Positions 1 through 4,613 of a stretch of DNA of 29,258 bases are shown here, one piece after another (the first letter of the stretch is position 1; every line of letters starts with the position of its first letter). The stretch is taken from positions 1 through 29,258 of the IMG/VR virus record IMGVR_UViG_3300006749_000073; one strand, given 5' to 3'. Source of the stretch: a virus. The notes beneath the pieces were generated by a model, which saw only the letters and a list, made by a program, of their open reading frames with translations, made no database searches and was not told the DNA's origin. The position numbers were made by a program, and so were the translations under genes.

Positions 1-70
1 GCACATCTAATGTGACGAGCGCATCGTCTGGGTATTCGTACAAGGCGTCGATGAGTTCAGCTTTCGTCAT
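1..70 (-). CDS. Hypothetical phage protein, N-terminal part only
   Basis: This gene starts at 70 and runs off the left edge, so only about 23 residues are visible, beginning MTKAELIDALYEYPDD. That opening, a short amphipathic helix followed by a YPDDA turn, is common in small early phage proteins, but it does not define a function. The start codon lies inside the end of the upstream gene (stop at 57-59), the same overlapping arrangement seen along the whole leftward block, which supports it as a real start. Confidence 0.7.
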   Translation of the reverse strand, partial: MTKAELIDALYEYPDDALVTLDV

Positions 71-176
71 GATATTCGTTTTCGAGTTTGTAAAGGGTGT
101 CCAGAACCTGTTGCAGGTCATACTTGATGTCCGCCACCTTGTGGCAGAGGTCTTCGATGATTTCTTTTTTAGTCAT
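57..176 (-). CDS. Small coiled-coil hypothetical protein (39 aa)
   Basis: The 39-residue product begins MTKKEIIEDL and is predicted by eye to be almost entirely helical, with heptad-like spacing of Leu, Ile and Val (KVADIKYDLQQVLDTLYKLE). It could form a small coiled coil. The start at 176 is preferred over longer upstream options because it overlaps the stop of the preceding gene by 8 bases (ATGACTAA), the usual coupling in this operon. Function unknown. Confidence 0.7.
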   Translation of the reverse strand: MTKKEIIEDLCHKVADIKYDLQQVLDTLYKLENEYHDES

Positions 177-336
177 TGTCTTCAAAGTGTTCGTTATACA
201 TTTCGTCAATCTGCTCGTCAGTGCTGTCCTTGAGTTCGTACAGCATGGAGTCGTACAAAGCCTCGTACATGGTTTTCCAATCCATGTCCTGCAATACACT
301 TTCGATGTAGCGTGTGGTCTTTTCGTATCGTGTCAT
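169..336 (-). CDS. Acidic hypothetical phage protein (55 aa)
   Basis: A 55-residue acidic protein beginning MTRYEKTTRYIESVLQDM and ending in a Glu/Asp-rich tail. I recognise this style (YEKxTRYIExVLQDMDW, then a DEQIDE helix) from small proteins of marine phages, but no function is known to me. The frame stays open upstream to 603. The start at 336 is chosen because it forms an ATGA overlap with the stop of the preceding membrane-peptide gene, and because the upstream part of the frame overlaps two better-supported genes. Confidence 0.75.
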   Translation of the reverse strand: MTRYEKTTRYIESVLQDMDWKTMYEALYDSMLYELKDSTDEQIDEMYNEHFEDND

Positions 337-428
337 TTGTCTTGGATGTATCTGATGATGCATAGGATTCCCAGGGCCGTCAGGTACAAGCATAGTCCTG
401 ACAGACAATAGATGTCGAACGTGGTCAT
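333..428 (-). CDS. Single-pass membrane peptide (31 aa)
   Basis: A 31-residue peptide made mostly of one hydrophobic stretch (about residues 6-26, Leu/Ile/Cys/Tyr-rich, core LCLYLTALGILCII), followed by a short charged tail RYIQDK. It is likely a single membrane-spanning helix with a cytoplasmic C-terminus by the positive-inside rule. It ends in an ATGA overlap with the next gene and starts 3 bases after the preceding small gene, so it is translationally linked to both. A holin-like or envelope-modifying role is possible but not shown. A similar membrane peptide occurs at 3528-3632. Confidence 0.7.
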   Translation of the reverse strand: MTTFDIYCLSGLCLYLTALGILCIIRYIQDK

Positions 429-431
429 GAA

Positions 432-524
432 TTAAAGTTTGAATGTGGTGAGGTCGCCCCTCATAATCTTGACTTGATTGTCGTGCGTGTAGAAGGGAGG
501 TTGGGATTCGAACACAACTGCCAT
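432..524 (-). CDS. Small hypothetical protein (30 aa)
   Basis: A 30-residue ORF beginning MAVVFESQPP and ending KIMRGDLTTFKL, stopping 3 bases before the downstream membrane-peptide gene. The ATG-GCA start and close spacing favour it over the competing frame that spans the same DNA. Its last third lies in a DNA block that is repeated at 3649-3684, where the reading frame is not preserved. It also overlaps a tRNA-like sequence on the same strand (493-555). It could therefore be RNA-functional DNA that happens to be open. Confidence 0.45.
   Translation of the reverse strand: MAVVFESQPPFYTHDNQVKIMRGDLTTFKL
447..481 (-). repeat. Leader repeat, copy 1
   Basis: This 35-base block matches 3649-3684 with three substitutions and one single-base indel. 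It contains the stem TGAGG/CCTCA, whose 5 pairs are unchanged in both copies while the 5-base loop differs. On the minus strand the stem overlaps an ATGAGG, so a folded transcript would bury that possible start codon. Both copies lie shortly upstream of a small membrane-peptide gene. Confidence 0.7.
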
Positions 525-555
525 CGTATGATGTACGCACCATCTGCGCTCCCTT
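493..555 (-). ncRNA. Possible tRNA-like fold, short and atypical
   Basis: On the minus strand, AAGGGAG pairs perfectly with CTCCCTT 63 nt apart. A T-arm-like hairpin directly precedes the 3' strand, with loop TTCGAAT and a GTTGTG/CCCAAC stem carrying one mismatch. Between them is a 4-bp stem (GATG/CATC) with a 7-base loop GTGCGTA and no room for a normal D arm. It overlaps a plausible small ORF, lacks an encoded CCA, and would carry C as discriminator, so it may be chance or a decayed tRNA. Confidence 0.2.
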
Positions 556-606
556 GAAAAAGGTGGGGGTGGCATGACGTTTCATACACACCCCCTTGGT
601 CAAACT

Positions 607-819
607 TCACTCAACCAAATACTTTTCGTACTGCACCACCATGTCAATCGCTTGAGTCATGGCGTATGTCTTCTGTTGCTCGATGGTTCCTGCCACTTGT
701 GGCTTGGGCAAAGTAAACTTAAAACAGCCTTCCTTGCAAATGTGCCCCATCGTGACACTACCTATCATGATCGCCTGGGCGATGTCATTTGTCAGCTTTA
801 TCTTCTCTTGATGTGTCAT
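607..819 (-). CDS. Hypothetical phage protein (70 aa)
   Basis: A 70-residue protein beginning MTHQEKIKLTNDIAQ. It has a helical N-terminus, a central stretch with two Cys (HICKEGCFKF) and a helical C-terminus ending YEKYLVE. The two cysteines four residues apart are not enough to call a metal site. Its start overlaps the end of the preceding gene by 35 bases. Its stop is followed by an 82-base gap holding a GGGGGTG...CACCCCC inverted repeat before the next small gene. Function unknown. Confidence 0.75.
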   Translation of the reverse strand: MTHQEKIKLTNDIAQAIMIGSVTMGHICKEGCFKFTLPKPQVAGTIEQQKTYAMTQAIDMVVQYEKYLVE

Positions 820-937
820 TCTTCTTTTTCTTCAATGGTGGGATAGTCACGAAGTGAATGTTGTGCTTCTTGAGTGCCTTCTCTTGCATTTGTGCAAGCT
901 CCTTCACGAGGTTGAATTGTGTGTTGTCGTTGTTCAT
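785..937 (-). CDS. Basic hypothetical protein (50 aa)
   Basis: A 50-residue protein beginning MNNDNTQFNLVKELAQM, with a helical Lys-rich middle and a KKKK tract near residues 36-39. The C-terminus is highly charged. It starts in an ATGA overlap with the upstream gene, the strongest evidence that this frame is translated, and overlaps the next gene by 35 bases. No family recognised. Confidence 0.7.
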   Translation of the reverse strand: MNNDNTQFNLVKELAQMQEKALKKHNIHFVTIPPLKKKKNDTSREDKADK

Positions 938-1080
938 GTCAAATCAAATGCTGTGTCTTTGAAGGCGTTTTCGAGGATGCGTTTGTTGTTGCCGTCTGCA
1001 TGATACCATGTGTCGATGAGTCGATACATGAATCCACCGCAGGTCTTTTGTCGTTGCTCAAGTTTCTCGTGTTGTGTCAT
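934..1080 (-). CDS. Hypothetical phage protein (48 aa)
   Basis: A 48-residue protein beginning MTQHEKLEQRQKTCGGF. Its centre, YRLIDTWYHADGNNKRI, resembles short conserved proteins in phage early regions, but I cannot assign a function. Both ends are ATGA overlaps (with the genes starting at 937 and stopping at 1077), so translation is probably coupled through three consecutive cistrons. Confidence 0.75.
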   Translation of the reverse strand: MTQHEKLEQRQKTCGGFMYRLIDTWYHADGNNKRILENAFKDTAFDLT

Positions 1081-1262
1081 GCTTCTTGCTTTAAAAGTTC
1101 GAGGTGTTGGTCTGCTCGCCAGATGATTTCTTGCTTGGAGATTTGAACGTACACGTCTGGGTTGTGTGTCATGACGTGTATGGTGCCGTCTGCTTGGAGT
1201 TCAGCGTCGATTTCAAATCGCTCGAAGCATGCGAGGCAGTCTTGTAGTGTGGACTTGTTCAT
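1077..1262 (-). CDS. Hypothetical phage protein (61 aa)
   Basis: A 61-residue protein beginning MNKSTLQDCLACFERFE, reading like a small alpha/beta protein with strand-like segments (AELQADGTIHVMT and PDVYVQIS) between helices. Longer in-frame starts exist at 1280 and 1289. The start at 1262 is chosen because it makes an ATGA overlap with the upstream zinc-binding-type gene. Function unknown. Confidence 0.7.
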   Translation of the reverse strand: MNKSTLQDCLACFERFEIDAELQADGTIHVMTHNPDVYVQISKQEIIWRADQHLELLKQEA

Positions 1263-1381
1263 GTCTTGTTGTGTTTGCATTCGTCGCATACTTCGTAACG
1301 CTCCGTCCCGTCAGGGATGGTTGGGTGTGAGTACACCGCAGTATGGATGTACCCCTTGCCGTTACAGGTTTCGCAGTTCAT
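1259..1381 (-). CDS. Small Cys4 protein, probably zinc-binding (40 aa)
   Basis: The 40-residue product has two CxxC knuckles, C3/C6 (CETCNGKG) and C32/C35 (CDEC), separated by 25 residues. CxTCxGxG is the signature of a DnaJ-type zinc knuckle, also used by many tiny phage proteins, so the four cysteines probably bind one zinc ion and stabilise an otherwise very small fold. Partner unknown. It overlaps the upstream gene by one ATGA and the downstream gene likewise. The function could be protein binding or nucleic-acid binding; the sequence does not decide. Confidence 0.75.
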   Translation of the reverse strand: MNCETCNGKGYIHTAVYSHPTIPDGTERYEVCDECKHNKT

Positions 1382-1599
1382 TGTTCGTTGGTTTCAAATT
1401 GGTAGTCATCCTCGTCCTCCCACTCCGTGTAGTAGTAGTATTCGTCGTCGTATGCCTCTTGTGCGGTCTTGTATGATGTGTGCTCCTTGAGCCACCATTC
1501 GATGCCCACCTCTTCAGAGACATAGTATGCACCATCGCAGATGCAGAATCCCTTGTTCATACCCTGTCCTGTGACGTCACATTGTCTTGCGTATCTCAT
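1378..1599 (-). CDS. Acidic aromatic-rich hypothetical protein (73 aa)
   Basis: A 73-residue acidic protein. The N-terminal half, MRYARQCDVTGQGMNKGF, followed by CICDGAYYVSEE, resembles a widespread small phage protein with a CDxTGxGMxxGF opening, probably a minimal zinc-ribbon-like or beta-rich fold. The C-terminal third is a dense Asp/Glu/Tyr tract including YYYYTEWEDEDD, likely disordered or acting as a nucleic-acid mimic. That last idea is speculation. It ends in an ATGA overlap with the next gene. Confidence 0.8.
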   Translation of the reverse strand: MRYARQCDVTGQGMNKGFCICDGAYYVSEEVGIEWWLKEHTSYKTAQEAYDDEYYYYTEWEDEDDYQFETNEQ

Positions 1600-1600
1600 G

Positions 1601-1750
1601 TCAGCTTGTGATGTAATTGATTGGAATGAAGTATGCTTGGGCCTCTTGTATATAGTCGTATGGTGCGGGGCAGGCTTCTGATTGAAACCAATCTTCGCTC
1701 ATGTATACCTGCACTTCAGGCCATAGCACGAGTTTGTATGTGTCATCCAT
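1601..1750 (-). CDS. Hypothetical phage protein (49 aa)
   Basis: A 49-residue protein beginning MDDTYKLVLWPEVQVYM and rich in Trp, Tyr and Pro, suggesting a small beta-type or interaction peptide. It starts 3 bases after the stop of the upstream gene and ends 2 bases before the next start at 1599. An alternative ATG lies 4 bases upstream in another frame and gives no useful product. No family recognised. Confidence 0.7.
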   Translation of the reverse strand: MDDTYKLVLWPEVQVYMSEDWFQSEACPAPYDYIQEAQAYFIPINYITS

Positions 1751-1752
1751 GA

Positions 1753-2022
1753 TTAGCTGTATTTTTCGTCGATTCGTTGCTTGGTTTCTTCACAGCAGGC
1801 AATCCATGCCTCCATGTTCACGAAGGACACCTTGCCCTCCTCACGCATCTTCGCGTCGTTCTCCAGCAGTTCGTCTTTGATTTCTATGTAGTGGTCAAGC
1901 CCCTTCTGCAAGCAGTCGAGGACTACCATTTGTATAAGGGCGCCGTGCTTGCTGTACCCTGTCATGAGGTGTGACATGAACTCGTCGTTGGTCATGTCCT
2001 TGATGTCGATGGGACTTTTCAT
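1753..2022 (-). CDS. Helical hypothetical protein (89 aa)
   Basis: An 89-residue, mostly helical protein beginning MKSPIDIKDMTNDEFMSHLM, with a Cys pair (ACCEET) near the C-terminus. It is the first gene of a sub-operon: a 14-bp inverted repeat lies about 30 bases upstream, and the 12-mer TCAAACTTCACA ends 3 bases before the ATG. No Shine-Dalgarno sequence is seen, which is normal for Bacteroidota. Function unknown. Confidence 0.8.
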   Translation of the reverse strand: MKSPIDIKDMTNDEFMSHLMTGYSKHGALIQMVVLDCLQKGLDHYIEIKDELLENDAKMREEGKVSFVNMEAWIACCEETKQRIDEKYS

Positions 2023-2025
2023 GGT

Positions 2026-2037
2026 TGTGAAGTTTGA
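2026..2037 (-). promoter_or_regulatory. Repeated early-gene 5' motif TCAAACTTCACA
   Basis: This 12-mer on the minus strand recurs exactly at 4375-4386 and 4614-4625 and with one change at 3297-3306, always just upstream of a leftward start codon. It may be a 5' leader, translation-enhancer or initiator element for early genes. Confidence 0.5.
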
Positions 2038-2053
2038 GTTGTTTAGTGTGTTC

Positions 2054-2092
2054 GTGTGTTAGACTCTTCACTATGTTCAGAGTCTAACACAC
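2054..2092. promoter_or_regulatory. 14-bp perfect inverted repeat (hairpin)
   Basis: Fourteen perfectly matched pairs (arm GTGTGTTAGACTCT) enclose an 11-base loop. It begins immediately after the stop codon of the leftward gene at 2093-2263 and lies upstream of the next leftward gene. No T tract follows on either strand, so it is not a classic intrinsic terminator. It could be an RNA-processing site, a transcript-end stabiliser or an operator. Confidence 0.75.
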
Positions 2093-2263
2093 TCACACTA
2101 CATTAGTGGTTGGTGGGTTGACTTCCCACACTTCGTCGAGGTGATACCTGTGCTTGCGTTTCATATATTGTATGAAGTTATCATAGTGGTTCTTGTCACG
2201 GAATGTTTTACTAATAGTAAACTTCCTGCCATAGGGGATAATGAACTGAATTTTCAAGTCCAT
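2093..2263 (-). CDS. Basic hypothetical protein (56 aa)
   Basis: A 56-residue protein beginning MDLKIQFIIPYGRKFTISKT, with a beta-strand-like start, a helical aromatic middle (HYDNFIQYMKRKHRYH) and net positive charge. It starts inside the last codons of the 200-residue gene upstream (10-base overlap), indicating coupling. The stop abuts a 14-bp hairpin, which probably marks the end of this sub-operon. No family recognised. Confidence 0.75.
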   Translation of the reverse strand: MDLKIQFIIPYGRKFTISKTFRDKNHYDNFIQYMKRKHRYHLDEVWEVNPPTTNVV

Positions 2264-2856
2264 AACTCACGAATCATAAGCCATACGACAGCTTGCAAAT
2301 GTGCAGGTGCATACCCCATATCATGCGACATACGTTGGAACCTGCGCTCCATGATGTCATACTGCTTGGGTGTGACGGTGGTTTCAAGGGGCTTGCGCTT
2401 ATTTGATACACTTTGGAATGCTAATAACATCCATGAATCAATTGTAACAGCATTCATGTCTTTTGCACCCACATTTAGAGCGAAGCGATGGGTCTTTCGA
2501 CTCGTTTCTTGGATTGACTTGGTGCCTCTGGCAATGTTGAAAGCCTTGATTTTGTTCGTGTCAAATGTCGAACACTTCACCATGTCATGTGATACGTTGT
2601 CACGAACTGCCTGACATACGTTCCATGCGTCAATCTTGTTGCGTTCCCACTTGTTTCTTGGGGAGAGGGCTGAGATGACACCCCCTGCCATAACAGGGGA
2701 GATGTCAAACTTGTTGGCCATACTCAAAGCGAACTGCTGAGCTTCGTCATACCATACGAGGCCGTCTTGCTTCATGTCATGTGATGCCATGTCATGCCAA
2801 TGTGATACGTTGCGACGCATCTTGGACAGCGTCTTTTCAAATGTTTGTGGATTCAT
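2254..2856 (-). CDS. Conserved phage protein, possibly DUF7178-like (200 aa)
   Basis: The largest conserved protein of the leftward region after the Lys-rich one. Recognisable stretches are GGVISALSPRNKWERN near the middle, then NVGAKDMNAVTIDSW and, near the end, GYAPAHLQAVVWLMIR. I associate this pattern with a phage-wide family of unknown function (DUF7178-like) that superficially recalls helical DNA-glycosylase folds. That link is weak and no catalytic residues can be named. The start at 2856 is chosen over 2904 because it forms an ATGA overlap with the upstream gene. The coding DNA contains repeated words such as CATGTCATGTGAT, giving recurring SHDM peptides. Confidence 0.85.
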   Translation of the reverse strand: MNPQTFEKTLSKMRRNVSHWHDMASHDMKQDGLVWYDEAQQFALSMANKFDISPVMAGGVISALSPRNKWERNKIDAWNVCQAVRDNVSHDMVKCSTFDTNKIKAFNIARGTKSIQETSRKTHRFALNVGAKDMNAVTIDSWMLLAFQSVSNKRKPLETTVTPKQYDIMERRFQRMSHDMGYAPAHLQAVVWLMIRELWT

Positions 2857-3005
2857 GTCTGTTGATTGTTCAAGTATGCCAAAGCATCCTTGATGGTGGT
2901 ACATTGTGGCACATTTTCTGTTGTGCCGTCAGTGAAGTGCAACATGTTGAGTTCTGGGGCATATGCATGGCGCTCAAGCCCAAGGATAGGATGTATTCTC
3001 TTCAC
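2853..3005 (-). CDS. Hypothetical protein with GTG start (50 aa)
   Basis: A 50-residue product that begins (V)KRIHPILGLERHAYAPELN and ends DALAYLNNQQT. The frame has no upstream ATG before an in-frame stop, so GTG at 3005 is the best start. An internal ATG 20 codons in would give a 30-residue product. It ends in an ATGA overlap with the 200-residue gene and begins 5 bases after the stop of the preceding gene. Function unknown. Confidence 0.6.
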   Translation of the reverse strand: MKRIHPILGLERHAYAPELNMLHFTDGTTENVPQCTTIKDALAYLNNQQT

Positions 3006-3010
3006 GATGT

Positions 3011-3292
3011 TTACTTTGTAAGTTCGACGAAGTTGTCACCCCAGTTGTCACACATGATCGTGTGCCTGCTCCCATCATACCCTGTACATACGGGGTTGAA
3101 GCCTGTGCTTTTGAGGTGTTGAAGGGCTTGCTTCAAGGGGTCACCAATGGCGTAATCATATGACATGACTACTTTGTCCGTGTGGCTGAACTCCTTTGCG
3201 GCAGGTTCAATGATTGCAACTCTGGCACCAAGGGTGTTGGTGGGGCCAAGGAAGGCCACCTCAAGGAGGCGGTAGTTAGGTGTATCTGACAT
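3011..3292 (-). CDS. Conserved phage hypothetical protein (93 aa)
   Basis: A 93-residue alpha/beta protein beginning MSDTPNYRLLEVAFLGPTN. The middle reads as strand-helix-strand (VVMSYDYAIGDPLKQALQHLKSTGFNPV), ending with CDNWGDNFVELTK. This layout is familiar from small phage proteins but has no assigned role. The 21 bases around its start codon are almost identical (20/21) to those around the start of the neighbouring gene at 3517, so both proteins open with MSDT. A variant of the repeated TCAAACTTCACA motif lies immediately upstream. Confidence 0.85.
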   Translation of the reverse strand: MSDTPNYRLLEVAFLGPTNTLGARVAIIEPAAKEFSHTDKVVMSYDYAIGDPLKQALQHLKSTGFNPVCTGYDGSRHTIMCDNWGDNFVELTK

Positions 3293-3296
3293 GATG

Positions 3297-3306
3297 TGTG
3301 AAGTTT
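3297..3306 (-). promoter_or_regulatory. Variant of the repeated early-gene 5' motif
   Basis: Reads AAACTTCACA on the minus strand, preceded by GT instead of TC, 4 bases upstream of the start at 3292. It overlaps the stop codon of the upstream gene. Confidence 0.35.
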
Positions 3307-3517
3307 ACTTGGTACGAAATTCTTTGAAGGCTATTCTGGCTTCGCCAAGGGCGTCGAGTTGTCTTTCGAGACGTTCGATTGTCCATTTTGCCTGCTCCAT
3401 GATATCCTTTTGGGCATGGAGGGCACGCTTGGTGGCTTGCCAAATTTCTTCCTGTTTGTCCAGAGAGTCCATAAAGTCCAGCTCTGCTGGGTCAAAGGTC
3501 ATGTGTGTATCTGACAT
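3305..3517 (-). CDS. Coiled-coil hypothetical protein (70 aa)
   Basis: A 70-residue, almost wholly helical, charged protein beginning MSDTHMTFDPAELDFMDSLD. Heptad-like hydrophobic spacing runs through the centre (IMEQAKWTIERLERQLDAL), so it is likely a coiled coil that dimerises. It shares its translation-start region with the next gene (MSDT opening). Its start is 10 bases after the stop of the upstream membrane-peptide gene. Function unknown. Confidence 0.8.
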   Translation of the reverse strand: MSDTHMTFDPAELDFMDSLDKQEEIWQATKRALHAQKDIMEQAKWTIERLERQLDALGEARIAFKEFRTK

Positions 3518-3527
3518 GATATGTGTA

Positions 3528-3632
3528 TTAGAGGTTTGAGCCGTTGTTCATGTTGAGCCAATCGTTCAACAGATTCCACAGAATCAACGTGGATATGATG
3601 ATTACACAGACGGAGATGATTGATGAAAGCAT
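3528..3632 (-). CDS. Single-pass membrane peptide (34 aa)
   Basis: A 34-residue peptide with one strong hydrophobic helix (residues 2-22, core IISVCVIIISTLIL), followed by a polar tail WLNMNNGSNL. This is probably the real gene here: the competing frame (3499-3693) encodes a His-rich sequence with no recognisable features and needs a GTG start. It parallels the membrane peptide at 333-428. Both follow a copy of the same leader repeat, which suggests a duplicated or independently acquired module. Function unknown; a membrane or envelope effect is only a possibility. Confidence 0.65.
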   Translation of the reverse strand: MLSSIISVCVIIISTLILWNLLNDWLNMNNGSNL

Positions 3633-3648
3633 GGGGCATAAAAATTTT

Positions 3649-3684
3649 GGTGAGGACGGCCCTCATTATCTTAGACTTGATTGT
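3649..3684 (-). repeat. Leader repeat, copy 2
   Basis: Second copy of the 447-481 block. The TGAGG/CCTCA stem is intact and its 5-base loop differs. It lies 17 bases upstream of the membrane-peptide gene at 3632. No ORF equivalent to MAVVFESQ is preserved in this copy. Confidence 0.7.
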
Positions 3685-3692
3685 TGGGGGCA

Positions 3693-3734
3693 CACATCAC
3701 ATCATATGATATGCACCCCCTTCACATCACATCA
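3693..3734. promoter_or_regulatory. Palindrome between direct repeats
   Basis: CACATCACATCA occurs at 3693-3704 and again at 3723-3734. Between them is the perfect 10-bp palindrome ATCATATGAT (3701-3710), which overlaps the first repeat, then a CCCCC run that can pair with GGGGG just left of the unit. It lies between two leftward genes and overlaps the last codons of the upstream one. A protein-binding site is plausible. Confidence 0.4.
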
Positions 3735-4356
3735 ACTCTGAAAGCTGACGGAGGGACAGGTCACTGAAGCTAACTTCGTTGGCCGTTCCATCCAACGGGA
3801 ACTCCAAGTCAAGCTTCGCTTGAAAGGCCTTCAGCACCTCTTCCTTTTGAGCCTTCGCCCTCTGTGTGATACGTTCCGTGCTTCCGTTGGCCTTACTGAC
3901 CTCAGCGACAGCTTTCTGTGCTTCCTTGACGGAAGCCGTGGGCTTGTGCTTGGATGGTGTGATAGGTGTATCAGGGCGGCCATGGAAGGCTTTCTCTTGG
4001 CGGTCAGCTACCCTCTGGGTAGGGGTGGCTTTCTTGGTCGTCGTCTTACGACGCTTTGGCTTGGCCTTGGCTTTGGGCTTGGTCACCTTTGGTGGCTCTT
4101 GCGTCATACCCTGTGATACGAGGAACTGCTTGAACAACTCCATCATCTCTTCAGCCCCTTGGGGCTGTTCTTTGTGTGATACCTTAGGCTTGGGTGCCTT
4201 GGGCTTGGGGAGTTCGACTGCTTCAACGAACTCAAGGAGTTCATTGATGGCCTTTCGAGCGGCCCCTTTCTTCACCTTGGAAGGTGAGAAGTAGAACTCA
4301 TTGACTGAGACTGACACTGCCTTCAGCAGTGAGACACGGTTGGTTGAATTTTTCAT
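3727..4356 (-). CDS. Lys/Pro/Ala-rich basic protein (209 aa)
   Basis: A 209-residue protein in three parts. Residues 1-50 form a folded-looking helical start beginning MKNSTNRVSLLKAVSVSVNE. A long low-complexity basic linker rich in Lys, Pro, Ala and Thr follows (KPKAPKPKV, then KPKAKAKPKRRKTTTKK, about residues 50-115). The last ~60 residues form a helical C-terminus. The linker resembles histone H1-like tails and is probably a nucleic-acid-binding or disordered tether. It is preceded by a 54-base hairpin and the repeated TCAAACTTCACA motif, so it probably heads its own regulated unit. Exact role unknown. Confidence 0.85.
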   Translation of the reverse strand: MKNSTNRVSLLKAVSVSVNEFYFSPSKVKKGAARKAINELLEFVEAVELPKPKAPKPKVSHKEQPQGAEEMMELFKQFLVSQGMTQEPPKVTKPKAKAKPKRRKTTTKKATPTQRVADRQEKAFHGRPDTPITPSKHKPTASVKEAQKAVAEVSKANGSTERITQRAKAQKEEVLKAFQAKLDLEFPLDGTANEVSFSDLSLRQLSELM

Positions 4357-4374
4357 TGGAAATGAATTTGAAAA

Positions 4375-4386
4375 TGTGAAGTTTGA
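4375..4386 (-). promoter_or_regulatory. Repeated early-gene 5' motif TCAAACTTCACA
   Basis: Exact copy of the 12-mer, 18 bases upstream of the start at 4356 and just downstream (in the direction of transcription) of a long hairpin. Confidence 0.5.
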
Positions 4387-4397
4387 AGTTGAAAGGG

Positions 4398-4451
4398 AGG
4401 GGTCGTTACTGACACTGTTCGTAAGAACTCACAGTGTCTGTAACTCCCCCT
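4398..4451. promoter_or_regulatory. Long three-segment hairpin
   Basis: Three paired blocks stack: AGGGG/CCCCT, GTTAC/GTAAC and GACACTGT/ACAGTGTC. They are separated by symmetric mismatches (TC opposite TC, and T opposite T), giving 18 pairs over 54 bases. Read on the plus strand, the tip can close further as TTC-GTAA-GAA with a GNRA-type tetraloop. It fills the gap between the leftward genes at 4463 and 4356. No T tract follows, so a processing, stabilising or operator role is more likely than simple termination. Confidence 0.7.
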
Positions 4452-4462
4452 ATGTTGGTTGG

Positions 4463-4603
4463 TCAGTCCATCAACTCGTTGATGATGGCTTGCTGAAGGT
4501 CAGTTGAGAGTTCAAGGAACTCCGCATCATACCACAGGGTGGCAGGTGAGGGAGTCCAGAAGATTTCAAGCAAGGCTTGAACTTTGAGGGTTGAAGTATC
4601 CAT
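4463..4603 (-). CDS. Small hypothetical protein, first gene of leftward block (46 aa)
   Basis: A 46-residue helical, acidic protein beginning MDTSTLKVQALLEIFW and ending LQQAIINELMD. A longer in-frame start at 4702 exists, but the extra 33 residues look non-coding and would cross the candidate leftward promoter. The start at 4603 sits 10 bases after the repeated TCAAACTTCACA motif and about 35 bases after a TAnnTTTG element. It is probably the first product of leftward transcription. Function unknown. Confidence 0.6.
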   Translation of the reverse strand: MDTSTLKVQALLEIFWTPSPATLWYDAEFLELSTDLQQAIINELMD

Positions 4604-4613
4604 CGAAGATGAT

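Noticed and set aside
337-603. Long N-terminal extension of the frame that contains the gene ending at 169
   Set aside because: It overlaps two better-supported small genes (333-428, 432-524), its sequence has no recognisable features, and the ATGA overlap at 334-336 marks a natural start.
2141-2614. 157-codon rightward ORF in the early region
   Set aside because: It is antisense to two well-supported leftward genes and contains no recognisable motif.
3499-3693. 64-codon leftward ORF (His-rich)
   Set aside because: Needs a GTG start, and overlaps the membrane-peptide gene 3528-3632 and the start of the 70-residue gene. Part of its sequence comes from the leader repeat.
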